This document shows positions 16,066 to 25,379 of a DNA stretch of 64,000 nt, piece after piece. A model generated the notes under the pieces. It saw nothing but the letters and a program-made list of their open reading frames with translations. It was not told the origin of the DNA and searched no databases. The stretch comes from Crossiella sp. S99.2 (GTDB lineage: Bacteria; Actinomycetota; Actinomycetes; Mycobacteriales; Pseudonocardiaceae): positions 251,099 to 315,098 of the forward strand of contig NZ_JALMDK010000007.1 in NCBI RefSeq assembly GCF_023094165.1, in the 5' to 3' direction. The translations under genes were made by a program, and so were the position numbers. The number at the start of each line of letters is the position of its first letter. The stretch's first letter is position 1.

Positions 16066-17178
16066 GTGGACGAACGCGCGATCGAGGCTCTCAAGTTCCA
16101 GGGTGATCCGCCCGCTGACGCGGTCATCGCCGAGCTGGTGGCCACCGGCGAGATCAGCCGGGTGAACACCCTGCTCGCCGAGTTGCGCGCCAATGACGAG
16201 CCCATCCCGGAACACCTGCCACCTGTGGTGCGCGAGTTCCTGATCGCCACCGACAACCCGCCGCCGTGGACCGACCTCGCCAGGGTGAGTCGCGCGCAGG
16301 AGTTCTTCCTCGATGACGGCATGCATGTGGCCTCGGTGCTCTCCTTCGGCGCCATGGTCAACTGTTACGCCCAGCCGCGCCCGTCCAAGGTGCTGACCCT
16401 GACCCACCGGCTCAACCAGCCGCACCGCAGGCTGTCCGAGACCGCGCAGTTCGTGCTGAGCCTGATGGCGCCCAAGCCGTTCACCAGTGGTGGCTCGTTC
16501 GTGCCGGTGATCCAGAAGACCCGGCTGATCCACGCCGCGGTCCGCTACTTCATCGCGCGCTCGCCGGAATGGGATCACGAGCGCGACGGGGTGCCGATCT
16601 GCCAGCAGGACCTGCTCGGCGCACTGCTCATCTTCTCCGTGCAGGTGATCATCGGCATGCGCCGGATCGGCATCTCGGTGACCGAGCAGGAGGCCGAGGA
16701 CTACTACCACGTGTGGCGGGTCGCCGGGCACCTGCTGGGCATCCGCACCGAGGCGATGCCGGAGACCCTGGCCGAGGCCGAAGCGCTCAACACCACCCTG
16801 GTCGAGGCGAGCTACGGGCCGTCGGAGGATGGCGTCGAGCTGACCTCGGCATTGGTTGAGCTGTACCGGAAACTCATGCCGGGCAAGGCTTTTGACGGGG
16901 TGGTGCCCGCGATGGTGCGGCAGGTGGTGAACCCGGAGGTCGCGGATTGGCTGCGGGTGCCCAAGCAACGTGGCTGGGGCCGGGTGGTCGGGTTCGGGGT
17001 GCGGGTGATGCGGCGGCTGGAGCGGGCCGAGGACGAGAGCGAGGTGGCCCGGCGGGTGCTGGATCGCGCGGCGCGGCTGTTGTTGAGCGTGAACGTGCGG
17101 CAGTTGACCGACGGGCAGTCGACGGCGTTGACGATTCCGGCGGAGTTGCGGGAGAAGTGGGGCGCGGGGTCAGGCTGA
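16066..17178 (+). CDS. Oxygenase MpaB family protein (DUF2236)
   Basis: A 370-residue protein of the MpaB/latex-clearing-oxygenase superfamily, mostly helical heme or metal oxygenases. Consistent features are the His/Arg-rich helices TLTHRLNQPHRRLSETAQF and KTRLIHAAVRYFIAR, the VTEQEAEDYYHVWRVAGHLLGI helix, and a C-terminal VRVMRRLERAEDESEVARR. No signal peptide is present, unlike secreted Lcp rubber oxygenases. The start GTG 16066 follows a 71-bp gap after GPP34-2. It is convergent with a MarR gene. The substrate is unknown. Confidence 0.75.
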   Translation: MDERAIEALKFQGDPPADAVIAELVATGEISRVNTLLAELRANDEPIPEHLPPVVREFLIATDNPPPWTDLARVSRAQEFFLDDGMHVASVLSFGAMVNCYAQPRPSKVLTLTHRLNQPHRRLSETAQFVLSLMAPKPFTSGGSFVPVIQKTRLIHAAVRYFIARSPEWDHERDGVPICQQDLLGALLIFSVQVIIGMRRIGISVTEQEAEDYYHVWRVAGHLLGIRTEAMPETLAEAEALNTTLVEASYGPSEDGVELTSALVELYRKLMPGKAFDGVVPAMVRQVVNPEVADWLRVPKQRGWGRVVGFGVRVMRRLERAEDESEVARRVLDRAARLLLSVNVRQLTDGQSTALTIPAELREKWGAGSG

Positions 17179-17219
17179 GTGTTGTGGGCGGGCTGCTCGG
17201 CCCGGCGGGCGTGCGGGAT

Positions 17220-17669
17220 TCAGCCTGAGCGCTGGGGGCCGTCGACCTGTTCGGCCAGGCGCTGGAGGTAGCCGGCGAAACGCTGCCGGTCCGCCTCGGC
17301 CCAGTCCGCGGTCAGCTCGCCGAAGGCTTCCCGTTGCCAGTCCAGTGCGCCGGTCAGGAGTTTCCGCCCGGACCCGGTGAGCCGTGGCACCGTCCGCCGT
17401 CTGTCCACTTCGGACTCGGCGCGGGCCAGGTAACCCGCGGCGGTGGCGTCCCGGACCAGGCGGCTGGCCCCGGAGTGATCCAGGCCCAACCGGTGCGCGA
17501 TCTCGCCCACGCTCGGTTCCACCCCGCCGGTCACCGCGCTGTGCACGGCTTCGAGGGTGTGCACGTGCTGGACCTGGCGTTGTTCGCCCGCGGCCAGGCC
17601 GGCCCAGCGCCGGGACCAGAACCGCACCAGCCGGAACAACGCCGGACCGCCGTCATCGGAGCGCGCCAT
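17220..17669 (-). CDS. MarR-family transcriptional regulator
   Basis: A 149-residue winged-helix protein. The recognition region is PSVGEIAHRLGLDHSGASRLVRDATAAGYLARAESEVDRRRTVPRLT, whose wing carries the family's DRR pattern. Helices at both ends form the dimer interface. I use ATG 17669; a TTG at 17678 is in frame. It diverges from a VOC gene with 75 bp between starts. Two near-identical palindromes in that gap (17693-17727) are its probable operators, so it likely represses itself and the VOC gene. Confidence 0.85.
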   Translation of the reverse strand: MARSDDGGPALFRLVRFWSRRWAGLAAGEQRQVQHVHTLEAVHSAVTGGVEPSVGEIAHRLGLDHSGASRLVRDATAAGYLARAESEVDRRRTVPRLTGSGRKLLTGALDWQREAFGELTADWAEADRQRFAGYLQRLAEQVDGPQRSG

Positions 17670-17692
17670 GGCTGTCAACCTATCCTAGACAT

Positions 17693-17727
17693 GTGCGAAT
17701 CGCACCCTTGTCGTGTGCGATTCGCAC
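17693..17727. promoter_or_regulatory. Twin MarR operators
   Basis: Two 13-bp palindromes, GTGCGAATCGCAC (17693-17705) and GTGCGATTCGCAC (17715-17727), have centres 22 bp apart, two helical turns. They lie between the divergent MarR and VOC starts and are the only such sites noticed nearby. Confidence 0.75.
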
Positions 17728-17744
17728 GCATATGCTGCGGGACC

Positions 17745-18113
17745 ATGACCATCACGCTGAACCACCTGATCATCCCGGTCGCCGACCGCTGGGCCGGATC
17801 CCGTTTCCTGGCAAGGCTTATCGGCGGCGAGCCCGGTGCCGCCGGGCCGTTCGCGGCGCTGCGGGTCAATGCCGAGCTGACCCTGGACTTCGCCGACGAC
17901 CAGCCCCTGGCTGCCGGGCACTACGCCTTCCTGCTCGACGACGCCCGGTTCGACGCCCTGCTCGCCGTGCTGGCCGCCGACCTGGCGATCGACTACGGCT
18001 CGGGGGTGGAACACGGCTGGGACCGGCGGACCAACAGCCTCGGCGGTGGCCGCGGGGTCTACGTGCGGGACCCCGACGGCCACTCCTACGAGTTCTTCAC
18101 GGCGGTGCCCTAA
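17745..18113 (+). CDS. VOC-family (glyoxalase/bleomycin-resistance fold) protein
   Basis: A 122-residue vicinal-oxygen-chelate protein. The N-terminal HLIIPVADRWAGSRFLARLI and C-terminal GGGRGVYVRDPDGHSYEFF are diagnostic. Candidate metal ligands are the His in LNHLIIP and the Glu in YEFF. It could isomerise, cleave or sequester a small molecule that is the ligand of the adjacent MarR protein. The start ATG 17745 is 18 bp after the second operator. Confidence 0.8.
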   Translation: MTITLNHLIIPVADRWAGSRFLARLIGGEPGAAGPFAALRVNAELTLDFADDQPLAAGHYAFLLDDARFDALLAVLAADLAIDYGSGVEHGWDRRTNSLGGGRGVYVRDPDGHSYEFFTAVP

Positions 18114-18261
18114 TAATGTGGAATTTCCCTAGATATGGGGTTCGGTGAATGTGGGTGTCACACAATCCGGTCAACTCCGCGAGAACGGCTCTGACAGGGC
18201 GCTACATTTCCTGACTGGGATTCGCGTCATGGGATTCACGTAAGCGGAAGTCAGGCCAATC

Positions 18262-19674
18262 ATGAAGAATTCTTCGTTCCCTGGATTATCCCTATCCCGG
18301 CTGGTGCTCGCCGCAGGGCTGAGCCTGGCCATGATCCTGACCGGTGTCGTGGCGGTGCTGCCTGGCACAGCGCACGCGGAGAACAACGGCAAGCTGAACC
18401 CGGGTGATCCCGGCACCGGCGTCTTCCAGGCGTGGAACGGTGATCAAGCCCCTGGTGGCGGCTGGGGCCAGTACCCGGTCTGCCTCTACCACGCCGAGCC
18501 GACCGAGGACAACGACGAGTACCGGCCCTTTGTGACCGCCTGCGCCAACTACGACAAGGGCGGCACCTGGCACGACTACTCCGACCTGTGGGTGCGCACC
18601 ACCACCGGCCGAATGGTCGGCGGCTACTCGAAGCAGCAACGCCGCTATCGGTGCATGCAGCAGTCGGCACTGTCCAGCTACACCGAATCGCAGTCGTGTG
18701 ACAACAGCATCGGGCAGCAATGGAATTTCCTGAGCACCGGCCAGATCGAGTCGGCCAAGTTTCCCGGCAACTGCGTCACCTTCGAGACCGCGAACTCGCT
18801 GTGGTGGACCTACAAATGGGGCCGGGTGATCCTCGCCCCGTGCGGCCAGTCGGACACCCGGCAGTTCTGGAAGCTGCCCGCCGAGGCATCCGGCACGGAT
18901 CAGCCGCTGCTCTGCAAGATCCCGGGCGCAGGCTCGACCGGTCCGGCCGGCCGGACCGCCGTCGCCCCGGCTTCGGCGCGGCAGGCCGACCCGAACCAGG
19001 TGGCCACCTGGAACATGCAGGGCGCCTGCGCCAGTAGTGAGGACAAGTGGAACAGGGTCGTGCAGCCACTGGCCAATCAGAACCGGGTGGTCGCGCTCCA
19101 GGAGGCCGGACAGCCGCCGGACAGCGCCCGCCCGCTGGGCAATCCGGTGCCGGGCGCGCCGCTCGCCAGGCAGTACCGGTGGGGTGGCACCGCGAGTCGT
19201 CCGGGCTATCACGTGTTCTTCCTGGAGACCGATCCCGGCGCACGGCGGGTCAACCTGGCGATCGTCACCAGGGAGCGACCCGATGAGGTCGTGGTCGTGC
19301 CCAACCCGATGGGCGGCCGGGCGGCGCTGGGCGTCCGATTCGGGAACATGTTCTACTTCACCGTGCACGCCTGGTCCGGTGGCGGCAATGACGCCGCCAG
19401 ACTGCTCGGCGAGATCGACGCCATGGTGACCGCGCTCGGCCCGGCCTTCGGCTACGCCGTGCTGGGTGACTACAACCGGCTGCCCGGACTGCTCAGGGCA
19501 CCGGTGAACGGTCAGGTCCAGCCGCCGAGCGCGCCAACCCACCCAGCGCTGAACCCGACCAGCGCCTACGACTACCTGGTCGCCAGTCTCAACGTGGTGG
19601 CGAACGCGATTGCGGTGCTCGCCGCGCTGTATTCCGACCACCTGGTGTCCACCTTCAAGGTGATTCCCCGCTGA
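18262..19674 (+). CDS. Secreted CdtB-like nuclease with N-terminal ricin-type lectin domain
   Basis: A 470-residue exported protein. The signal peptide ends at AHA near residue 39. Residues about 55-215 are a Cys-rich beta-trefoil-like lectin with QxW motifs (IGQQWNF and RQFWKL), as in CdtA/CdtC. Residues about 245-470 match cytolethal distending toxin B, a DNase I-fold nuclease/phosphatase: NQVATWNMQGA, EDKWNRVVQPL, catalytic Glu in ALQEAGQPP (about 281), His in FTVHAWSGGGNDA (about 368), Asp/Asn in VLGDYNRLP (about 403-405) and a final SDH in YSDHLV (about 460). All key residues are intact. Related fused CDT-like proteins may exist in other actinobacteria. Confidence 0.85.
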   Translation: MKNSSFPGLSLSRLVLAAGLSLAMILTGVVAVLPGTAHAENNGKLNPGDPGTGVFQAWNGDQAPGGGWGQYPVCLYHAEPTEDNDEYRPFVTACANYDKGGTWHDYSDLWVRTTTGRMVGGYSKQQRRYRCMQQSALSSYTESQSCDNSIGQQWNFLSTGQIESAKFPGNCVTFETANSLWWTYKWGRVILAPCGQSDTRQFWKLPAEASGTDQPLLCKIPGAGSTGPAGRTAVAPASARQADPNQVATWNMQGACASSEDKWNRVVQPLANQNRVVALQEAGQPPDSARPLGNPVPGAPLARQYRWGGTASRPGYHVFFLETDPGARRVNLAIVTRERPDEVVVVPNPMGGRAALGVRFGNMFYFTVHAWSGGGNDAARLLGEIDAMVTALGPAFGYAVLGDYNRLPGLLRAPVNGQVQPPSAPTHPALNPTSAYDYLVASLNVVANAIAVLAALYSDHLVSTFKVIPR

Positions 19675-19718
19675 CAGCTGGCCGCGGGGTCCCCGTACCG
19701 GACCCCGCGGCCACGCGG

Positions 19719-19860
19719 CGTGTTGGCCGTTGTCGTACCCAGTCTTGGCCAATCGGCGGCGTGATCCGCACTCCCGTACCACTTGGGCCAACTGGTACGC
19801 CCACTTTGGCCAAACCGGCGTACCAGTTGGGCCAACTCGCCGTCCACAACGGCCAACACG
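19719..19860. repeat. Palindromic intergenic repeat, copy C, with 15-bp terminal inverted repeats
   Basis: The ends CGTGTTGGCCGTTGT (19719-19733) and ACAACGGCCAACACG (19846-19860) are perfect inverted repeats. Inside is the family hairpin, TTGGGCCAACTGGTACGCC (19783-19801) against 19817-19835 with one mismatch. It fills the gap between two convergent genes (ends at 19674 and 19873). The bounded structure resembles a small non-autonomous element that also acts as a terminator. Confidence 0.85.
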
Positions 19861-19872
19861 GGGGCTTCTGGC

Positions 19873-21858
19873 TCAGGACAGGCGTAGTTCGCGCCAGGCT
19901 GGGACCGTGCCGCCGGTTACGCATACCCAGGAGTGCACTGGGTTTGTCGCTGAGATCGCGGTGTTCAGCCATACGTCGCCGGGCTGGAAGCCGGCGCCGG
20001 TTGGCGCCGCGGTGCCGGAACCTTGTTGCTGCCAGGCGTTCGCGGTGCGGGTGGCGGTGATCTCGGACTGGTCCACCCGGATCCGGGAGCCGGTGCCGCC
20101 GGGTGCGTTGTTGGTGATTGGCACGCTCGCCCTGGGCACCGCGCCGTCGAAGGACCACTGGGTGTTGGGCCCGGCGATGTGCAGGTATTCGGTGACCTCG
20201 CTGGGGGTGAAGGCCGGGTCGATGGTGATCACGTTGCCGGCGACGACAAACCGGTGCCGGTCCGGGCCGGTGTGCTCGACCTGGAGGTAGCCGTTGATCC
20301 GGTTGCGGAAGTGCTGGGGCGCGGGGTTGGTGTGGAAGGTGTTGCCCGCGATCACGCAGTCGCTGAGCAGCTGCACCGCGATCCGCAGCGCCTTGTTGTT
20401 GTAGGCGGGCTGGCGCCGGCCGGAGTTGGAGTGCGCGCAGTCGACGAAGGCGTTGTTGTCCACCTGGAGTCCGCGCCAGCGCCCGCCCTCGATGTAGAGC
20501 CCGGAGAACGCGCAGTCGTAGACGGTGTTGCCGGTGATCCGCACGTTGTCGTAGACCGCGTCCGCGGCGGTGGTGTTGTGGAAGGCGAAGGACAGCGCGC
20601 CGGCCCGCCGCTCCAGTTCGGTCAGGTACACGTAGTCCAGGACCACGTACTCCTGCGGGTAGCGGATGGTGTTGCCCGCCACCAGCAGGTTGCGGAAACC
20701 AATGCTGGGCGGGGGATTCTCGACGGAGCCGCCCTTCTTCACCGCGAACACACCGATGCCACGCATGCCCTTGCCACTGGCCACGGCGCCGGTGTACTTC
20801 TCCGGCCGTAGCGTGACGTGGTTGCCGGAGATGGTCATGTCCTCGAAGCCGACGGTGGTGGTGTGCGTGCCGTAGCGGTGCGACCAGATCAGGATGCCGT
20901 CCCGGCTGGTCTCGATCAGGTTGTCCTGGCACAGATGCCGGTAGGTGGTGCCGCCGTGCCGGGCGTTGCCGGTGATGTTGATCCCGATCTGGAACTTCTC
21001 GATCAGGTTGCCCTGCACCACGGTGTTGGTGGCGTGCGTCTCGATCGCGGTGCGCGGCGCTCTCTCCCAGGACACGCCGTGGAACCTGTTGTGCAGCACG
21101 GTGAGTGAGGTGCAGGTGGCGTTGACGAAGGAGTGGTCGTCCTCGGCCGCGCCGGTGCGGTTGCTCGCCTCGGTCCACAGGCAGTCGTGCACCGCGACGC
21201 TGCCGGAGTCGGCCTGGCCGGGGAAGTACAGCGACACCCGGGCGTCGGCGCGGTGCACGGTCAGGTGCCGCACGGTGATCCGGCCGAACTTCGGCGTGTA
21301 GGCGTAGCTGGAGATCGAACTCACCAGCACCGGGACCATCTTGCCGTTGGACTCGATCTCCACCGGCGGCTTGTTCCGCTCACAGTTGTGATCGATGGTG
21401 AAGTCGGTGAAGCACACCAGGTCCGGCACCACCGGGCCCTGGGCGAAACCGAGCACCGCGCCGTAGACGTAGGGCTTGTCCGGGGCGGGCTGGTCGGCGA
21501 CCTTGAGCACCGAGGCCGGGCCGTCGCCGCGCACGATCAGGTTGCGGCAGGGCGGGATGGTCAGGATCGGCGCGGCGTGCCAGACCCCGGGCTTGGGCGC
21601 GATCAGGTAGGTGCCCGCCGGGATGTGCAGCACGTGGTTGTCGGCCAGTTTGTTCAACGCCAGCTGGATCAGCCTGGCGTTCTCCACCGGGTCACCGCCG
21701 CCGTTGCGGTCGACCCCGATGGCGCCCAGGTCGACCACGCGCGTCGGCACCGGGTCGGCAGGCGCGGCGGCGGCCACCCCGGAGCCGGTCAGCGCGGTCG
21801 CGGACAACGCGGCCAGGCCGGTGAGCGCGGCACGCCGGGACGGCAACGACTGGTTCAC
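19873..21858 (-). CDS. Tat-exported right-handed parallel beta-helix protein (pectate-lyase-like)
   Basis: A 661-residue protein. A twin-arginine signal (SRRAALTGLAALSATAL) is followed by VVDLGAIGVDRNGGGDPVENARLIQLAL, the pectate lyase/glycosyl hydrolase 28-type opening, and then repeated coil motifs such as VAGNTIRYP, ITGNTVYDC, VDNNAFVDC and IAGNTFHTN. A C-terminal domain of about 60 residues starts around SRIRVDQSE and may bind carbohydrate. Substrate and catalytic residues are not assignable; polysaccharide lyase or hydrolase is likely. I chose GTG 21858, with a GAGGGG site upstream, rather than the longer frame to 21882. Confidence 0.75.
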   Translation of the reverse strand: MNQSLPSRRAALTGLAALSATALTGSGVAAAAPADPVPTRVVDLGAIGVDRNGGGDPVENARLIQLALNKLADNHVLHIPAGTYLIAPKPGVWHAAPILTIPPCRNLIVRGDGPASVLKVADQPAPDKPYVYGAVLGFAQGPVVPDLVCFTDFTIDHNCERNKPPVEIESNGKMVPVLVSSISSYAYTPKFGRITVRHLTVHRADARVSLYFPGQADSGSVAVHDCLWTEASNRTGAAEDDHSFVNATCTSLTVLHNRFHGVSWERAPRTAIETHATNTVVQGNLIEKFQIGINITGNARHGGTTYRHLCQDNLIETSRDGILIWSHRYGTHTTTVGFEDMTISGNHVTLRPEKYTGAVASGKGMRGIGVFAVKKGGSVENPPPSIGFRNLLVAGNTIRYPQEYVVLDYVYLTELERRAGALSFAFHNTTAADAVYDNVRITGNTVYDCAFSGLYIEGGRWRGLQVDNNAFVDCAHSNSGRRQPAYNNKALRIAVQLLSDCVIAGNTFHTNPAPQHFRNRINGYLQVEHTGPDRHRFVVAGNVITIDPAFTPSEVTEYLHIAGPNTQWSFDGAVPRASVPITNNAPGGTGSRIRVDQSEITATRTANAWQQQGSGTAAPTGAGFQPGDVWLNTAISATNPVHSWVCVTGGTVPAWRELRLS

Positions 21859-22039
21859 GACAATCCCCCCTCGGGACAACACGTTCAGACACCGGGATCA
21901 TGCCCGCGCGGTCGCGGATCTGAGCCGAATCTGGTCCCGATGGGGCAGGTTTTGCCGACCTGGCTTGACCGGCGGAAAATCGGTTGCTACCCCTGGGCTC
22001 CGGGTGGGGCGCCGCACTCGGCACCCCACCCGGGCATGG

Positions 22040-25000
22040 CTAACGCAGCAGGTAGGCGTCGATGATGGTCTGGTCGACGGAGTTGCCCGCCTGGTCCGCC
22101 GCGGTGGCCCGCAACGACACCGACTTGGCGTTGTCCGGGTGGTACAGCAGCGCGCGGCCGCCGAGCACCGGCGCGGTCTTCCAGGTGGCGCCCTGGTCGT
22201 AGGAGACCTGGACCACCTGCAGGCGTTGCCGGGAACTGGTGCCCGCCTGGTTCTCGACCGAGACGGGCAGCGCGAACAAGCCCCTGGGGGCACTGCCCGC
22301 GTCGTCCAGCGCCGGGGTGAAGCGGACGGCGGAGACCGGGTACTGGGTGACGCCCGGGGTTCGGTCGCCCTGGAAGGTCCAGCTGCCGCTGACCTTGGTG
22401 GCCTGGGTGTGGCCGGTGCGGGTGGCCTCGGTGGTCACCCGGTAAGTGGCCCGGCCGGCCGGGAGCACGAACCGGCCGCCCCCGGCGTCGCGGGTCTCGC
22501 CGAAGAGTTGACCGTCGCGGTACAGCTTGGTCGAGGCGGAGGTGGTGGCCGAGAAGCCCGCGTTGCCCGCGCCGTCGCTGAACAGCGGCAGGGTGATGAC
22601 CATGAGTTCACCGCGTTGCTGCGTCCACTGATCGTCCCGGGTGTCCGGGAAAGCGGGCCCGAAAACGCCACGGTACAAGGACTCCGAGTAGGTCCGGCCC
22701 GGCGCGTACGACTTCACCGCGCCCACGAACGACTGGTGGTTCTGGCCGGGCAGGCTCAGCCGGCGGGACCAGTCGGCGTTCTCCCCGCCGTAGAACTCGG
22801 TGTAGACACCGGGTTTCACCGGTGTCAGCGTGCCCAAGCCCCAGTCGGCCCTGGCGTTGTGCGGTGACGAGGTCAGTCCGACGTAGGACTGGCCGGTCAC
22901 CGGGCCGAGATTCACCCGCACTGTGGCCAGGTCCGCGGGCTTGACCACCTTGGACAGTCCAGTGTGGACGCCGCCCTTGCGGTACCAGGCCAGGCCGTAC
23001 AGCCCGGTGGGCGTGGTCCAGTTGGTGTGCAACCCTCCGGTGACCTCGCCGGCCGGGGCGTCCGGGCCGACCTGGGCGAAGCCGACGTCGCGCACGTCGC
23101 CGCCGCGCGAGAAACTGCTGATGGTGTACCGGTGTGGCCCGGCGAGCCGCTCGAAACCGATCTGCAGCAACGACAACCGCGCATCCGCTTCGGGCAGGGT
23201 GAGGTCGAGCGGCTTGGTGGTGCGGGCGTCGAGGGTGATCGTGGCCGGTCCGGTGATCCGCAGGTTCGGCGCGTTCAGCACGTCGTGCGCGTACGGCTCG
23301 TCGGTCGTCACCGAGCCGGAGAGCAGGTACCGCCCGGCCGCGAGCCGCTGGACCACCTTGCCGTTGGTGAAGCCGCCAGGGAACACGGCCTCGTCGGTGT
23401 CCACGTTGACCAGGAAGGCGTTCGCGAAACGCGGCGCCGCCCCGGTCCGGTCGTGTGCGGCGATGGTCACGTCGTAACTCTCGACCTCAAGATCGATCTC
23501 GACCGCCGTGCGCACGGACATCCCGCCGCCGGTGGCCAGCACCGCACCGCCGAACTTGCCACCGTCCGGAGCCTTGGTCACCTCCGCTTTCACGGTGGCA
23601 GCGGCACTTCCGCCGGCGGGAATGACGATCTGGTTGGGGGACACGCTGAACACGCCGCCGGTGGTGTCCATCTTGAGGTCCAGGGTCACCGGCGTGCTGC
23701 CGCTGTTGGCGTAGCTGATCTCCTTGGTGACCGCGGGTTTGCCGGTGTGCGGCCACCGGTTCTTGCCCAGGCTCAGGCTGATCGGCTTGGTGGTGACGGT
23801 CTGCTTGAGCACCTTCGCCGAGTCCACCCGGCCCGCGCCTTGCTCGAACGGGGTCAGCCCCGGGGTCGGCGTGCTAGAGCCGGTAAGCACTGCCTTCAGC
23901 TGGTCACCGGTCAGGCCGGGGTGTTGCTGGGCAAGCAAAGCCGCCGCACCGGCCACGTGCGGGGTGGCCATGGAGGTGCCGGACAGCCTGGTGTAGCCGT
24001 CGCCGACCGGCTCGCCGATCTTGCCGTCGGCGTGCCGCGCGGCCACGATGTCCACGCCGGGCGCGGTGAGGTCCGGTTTGATCATCCCGCCGTCCTTGCG
24101 CGGGCCGCGGGAGGAGAACTCGGCGAGCTTGTTGTCGCGGTCCACCGCGCCGACGGTCAGCGCCGCGTCCGCGCTGCCGGGCGAGTGGATCGTGCCTCCC
24201 CGCGGGCCCGCGTTGCCGGCGGCGATCACGAACAGCGTGCCGTGCTTGGCGGACAACGTGTTCACCGCTTCCTCAAGCGGGTCGAGTTCCGGGGTGTCCC
24301 AGTCGCCGAGGCTCATGTTGACGATGTGCGCGCCCTGCTCCGCGGCCCACTGCATCCCGGCGATGATTCCCGAGTCCGCGCCGGACCCGTTGTCCGCCAG
24401 CACTTTCACGTCCAGGATCCGGGCGCCAGGGGCGACCCCGCGGTACTTGCCGCCGGACTTCGCGCCGGTGCCCGCGATGGTGGAGGCCACGTGCGTGCCG
24501 TGGCCGTAGTGGTCCAGTGCGTCAGGCGAGCCGGAGAAGTTCTTGCCACCCACCTCGCGGTCGGCCAGGTCCGGGTGCGTGTTGTCCACCCCGGTGTCCA
24601 GCACCGCCACGGTCACCCCGGCGCCGGTGTACCCGGCCGCCCACGCGGTGGGCGCGCCGATCTGCTGGACGCTGTGGTCGAGGGTGGCCTGGCGCTGCCC
24701 GTCCAGCCAGATCTTGGCGATACCACTGGACTTTAGCGCGGGGCCGGTCAGGTCGCGCCAGAACGCGGCGGGCTCAACCTTGACCGCGGTGGCGTTGATG
24801 CTGGGCAGATCGAGCGCGCCCGCCATCCGGGCGAGGGGCCGTTCCGCGTTGGCGTACTTGACGATGAGCGGGATCGGGCCCCGGTACGCCCGCAGTTCGG
24901 TGACGTCGAAGAGCCGCCGGTCGATGATCTTGTCGGCGAGCAGGGGCGCGGCGTCGGCGGGGATCACGTAGGTGTGGCCCTGGGACTGGTAGCTGGTGAA

Positions 25001-25195
25001 GGTCTGCCGCTCCCGGCCGGGCCCGGGGATCAGGTGACCGGTGCCGCCGTTGGTGCCGGGGACGACCTTGTCGCCGGTGATCAGGGTGACCGCGGCGGCG
25101 GGATCGAAGGATGCCGGAGCGGCCTGGGCGAGTGCCGGTAGCCCGGCTGAGACCAGCAGGACGGAGAGTAGGAAGCCACCACATAAACGGCGCAC
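22040..25195 (-). CDS. Secreted S8 (subtilisin-like) serine peptidase, large
   Basis: A 1051-residue protease with a signal peptide ending ALAQA, then an inhibitor-like propeptide segment. The catalytic triad is intact: Asp in VAVLDTGVD (about 200), His in GHGTHVAST (about 232) and Ser in SGTSMATPHVAG (about 405). After the catalytic domain come several beta-rich domains (about 470-1050) resembling those of large actinomycete subtilases. GTG 25195 has a GGAGG site. The gene is about 180 bp upstream of the beta-helix gene on the same strand and is one of two secreted proteases in tandem. Confidence 0.88.
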   Translation of the reverse strand: MRRLCGGFLLSVLLVSAGLPALAQAAPASFDPAAAVTLITGDKVVPGTNGGTGHLIPGPGRERQTFTSYQSQGHTYVIPADAAPLLADKIIDRRLFDVTELRAYRGPIPLIVKYANAERPLARMAGALDLPSINATAVKVEPAAFWRDLTGPALKSSGIAKIWLDGQRQATLDHSVQQIGAPTAWAAGYTGAGVTVAVLDTGVDNTHPDLADREVGGKNFSGSPDALDHYGHGTHVASTIAGTGAKSGGKYRGVAPGARILDVKVLADNGSGADSGIIAGMQWAAEQGAHIVNMSLGDWDTPELDPLEEAVNTLSAKHGTLFVIAAGNAGPRGGTIHSPGSADAALTVGAVDRDNKLAEFSSRGPRKDGGMIKPDLTAPGVDIVAARHADGKIGEPVGDGYTRLSGTSMATPHVAGAAALLAQQHPGLTGDQLKAVLTGSSTPTPGLTPFEQGAGRVDSAKVLKQTVTTKPISLSLGKNRWPHTGKPAVTKEISYANSGSTPVTLDLKMDTTGGVFSVSPNQIVIPAGGSAAATVKAEVTKAPDGGKFGGAVLATGGGMSVRTAVEIDLEVESYDVTIAAHDRTGAAPRFANAFLVNVDTDEAVFPGGFTNGKVVQRLAAGRYLLSGSVTTDEPYAHDVLNAPNLRITGPATITLDARTTKPLDLTLPEADARLSLLQIGFERLAGPHRYTISSFSRGGDVRDVGFAQVGPDAPAGEVTGGLHTNWTTPTGLYGLAWYRKGGVHTGLSKVVKPADLATVRVNLGPVTGQSYVGLTSSPHNARADWGLGTLTPVKPGVYTEFYGGENADWSRRLSLPGQNHQSFVGAVKSYAPGRTYSESLYRGVFGPAFPDTRDDQWTQQRGELMVITLPLFSDGAGNAGFSATTSASTKLYRDGQLFGETRDAGGGRFVLPAGRATYRVTTEATRTGHTQATKVSGSWTFQGDRTPGVTQYPVSAVRFTPALDDAGSAPRGLFALPVSVENQAGTSSRQRLQVVQVSYDQGATWKTAPVLGGRALLYHPDNAKSVSLRATAADQAGNSVDQTIIDAYLLR

Positions 25196-25324
25196 GAGTA
25201 CCTCCAGGTAGGCAACGTCGCCGGAACCTAGTGGCCGGTGTCGGACAGCTACAAGAGCCGTGCGGAGGGCTTCCGATCAACGCGCATCCTCTTGCGCCGT
25301 AAGGTGAGAGCGCTACCATGAGGT

Positions 25325-25372
25325 GTCCGCCGGCGGCGCTGTTCGGGGGTCCGGACGGCGCCGCCAGCGGAC
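25325..25372 (-). terminator. GC-rich hairpin after the S1 protease gene
   Basis: GTCCGCCGGCGGCGC (25325-25339) pairs with GCGCCGCCAGCGGAC (25358-25372) with a single mismatch. It is 8 bp after the S1 protease stop and before the S8 start, so it probably ends the S1 transcript. Confidence 0.7.
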
Positions 25373-25379
25373 GGTCGGA

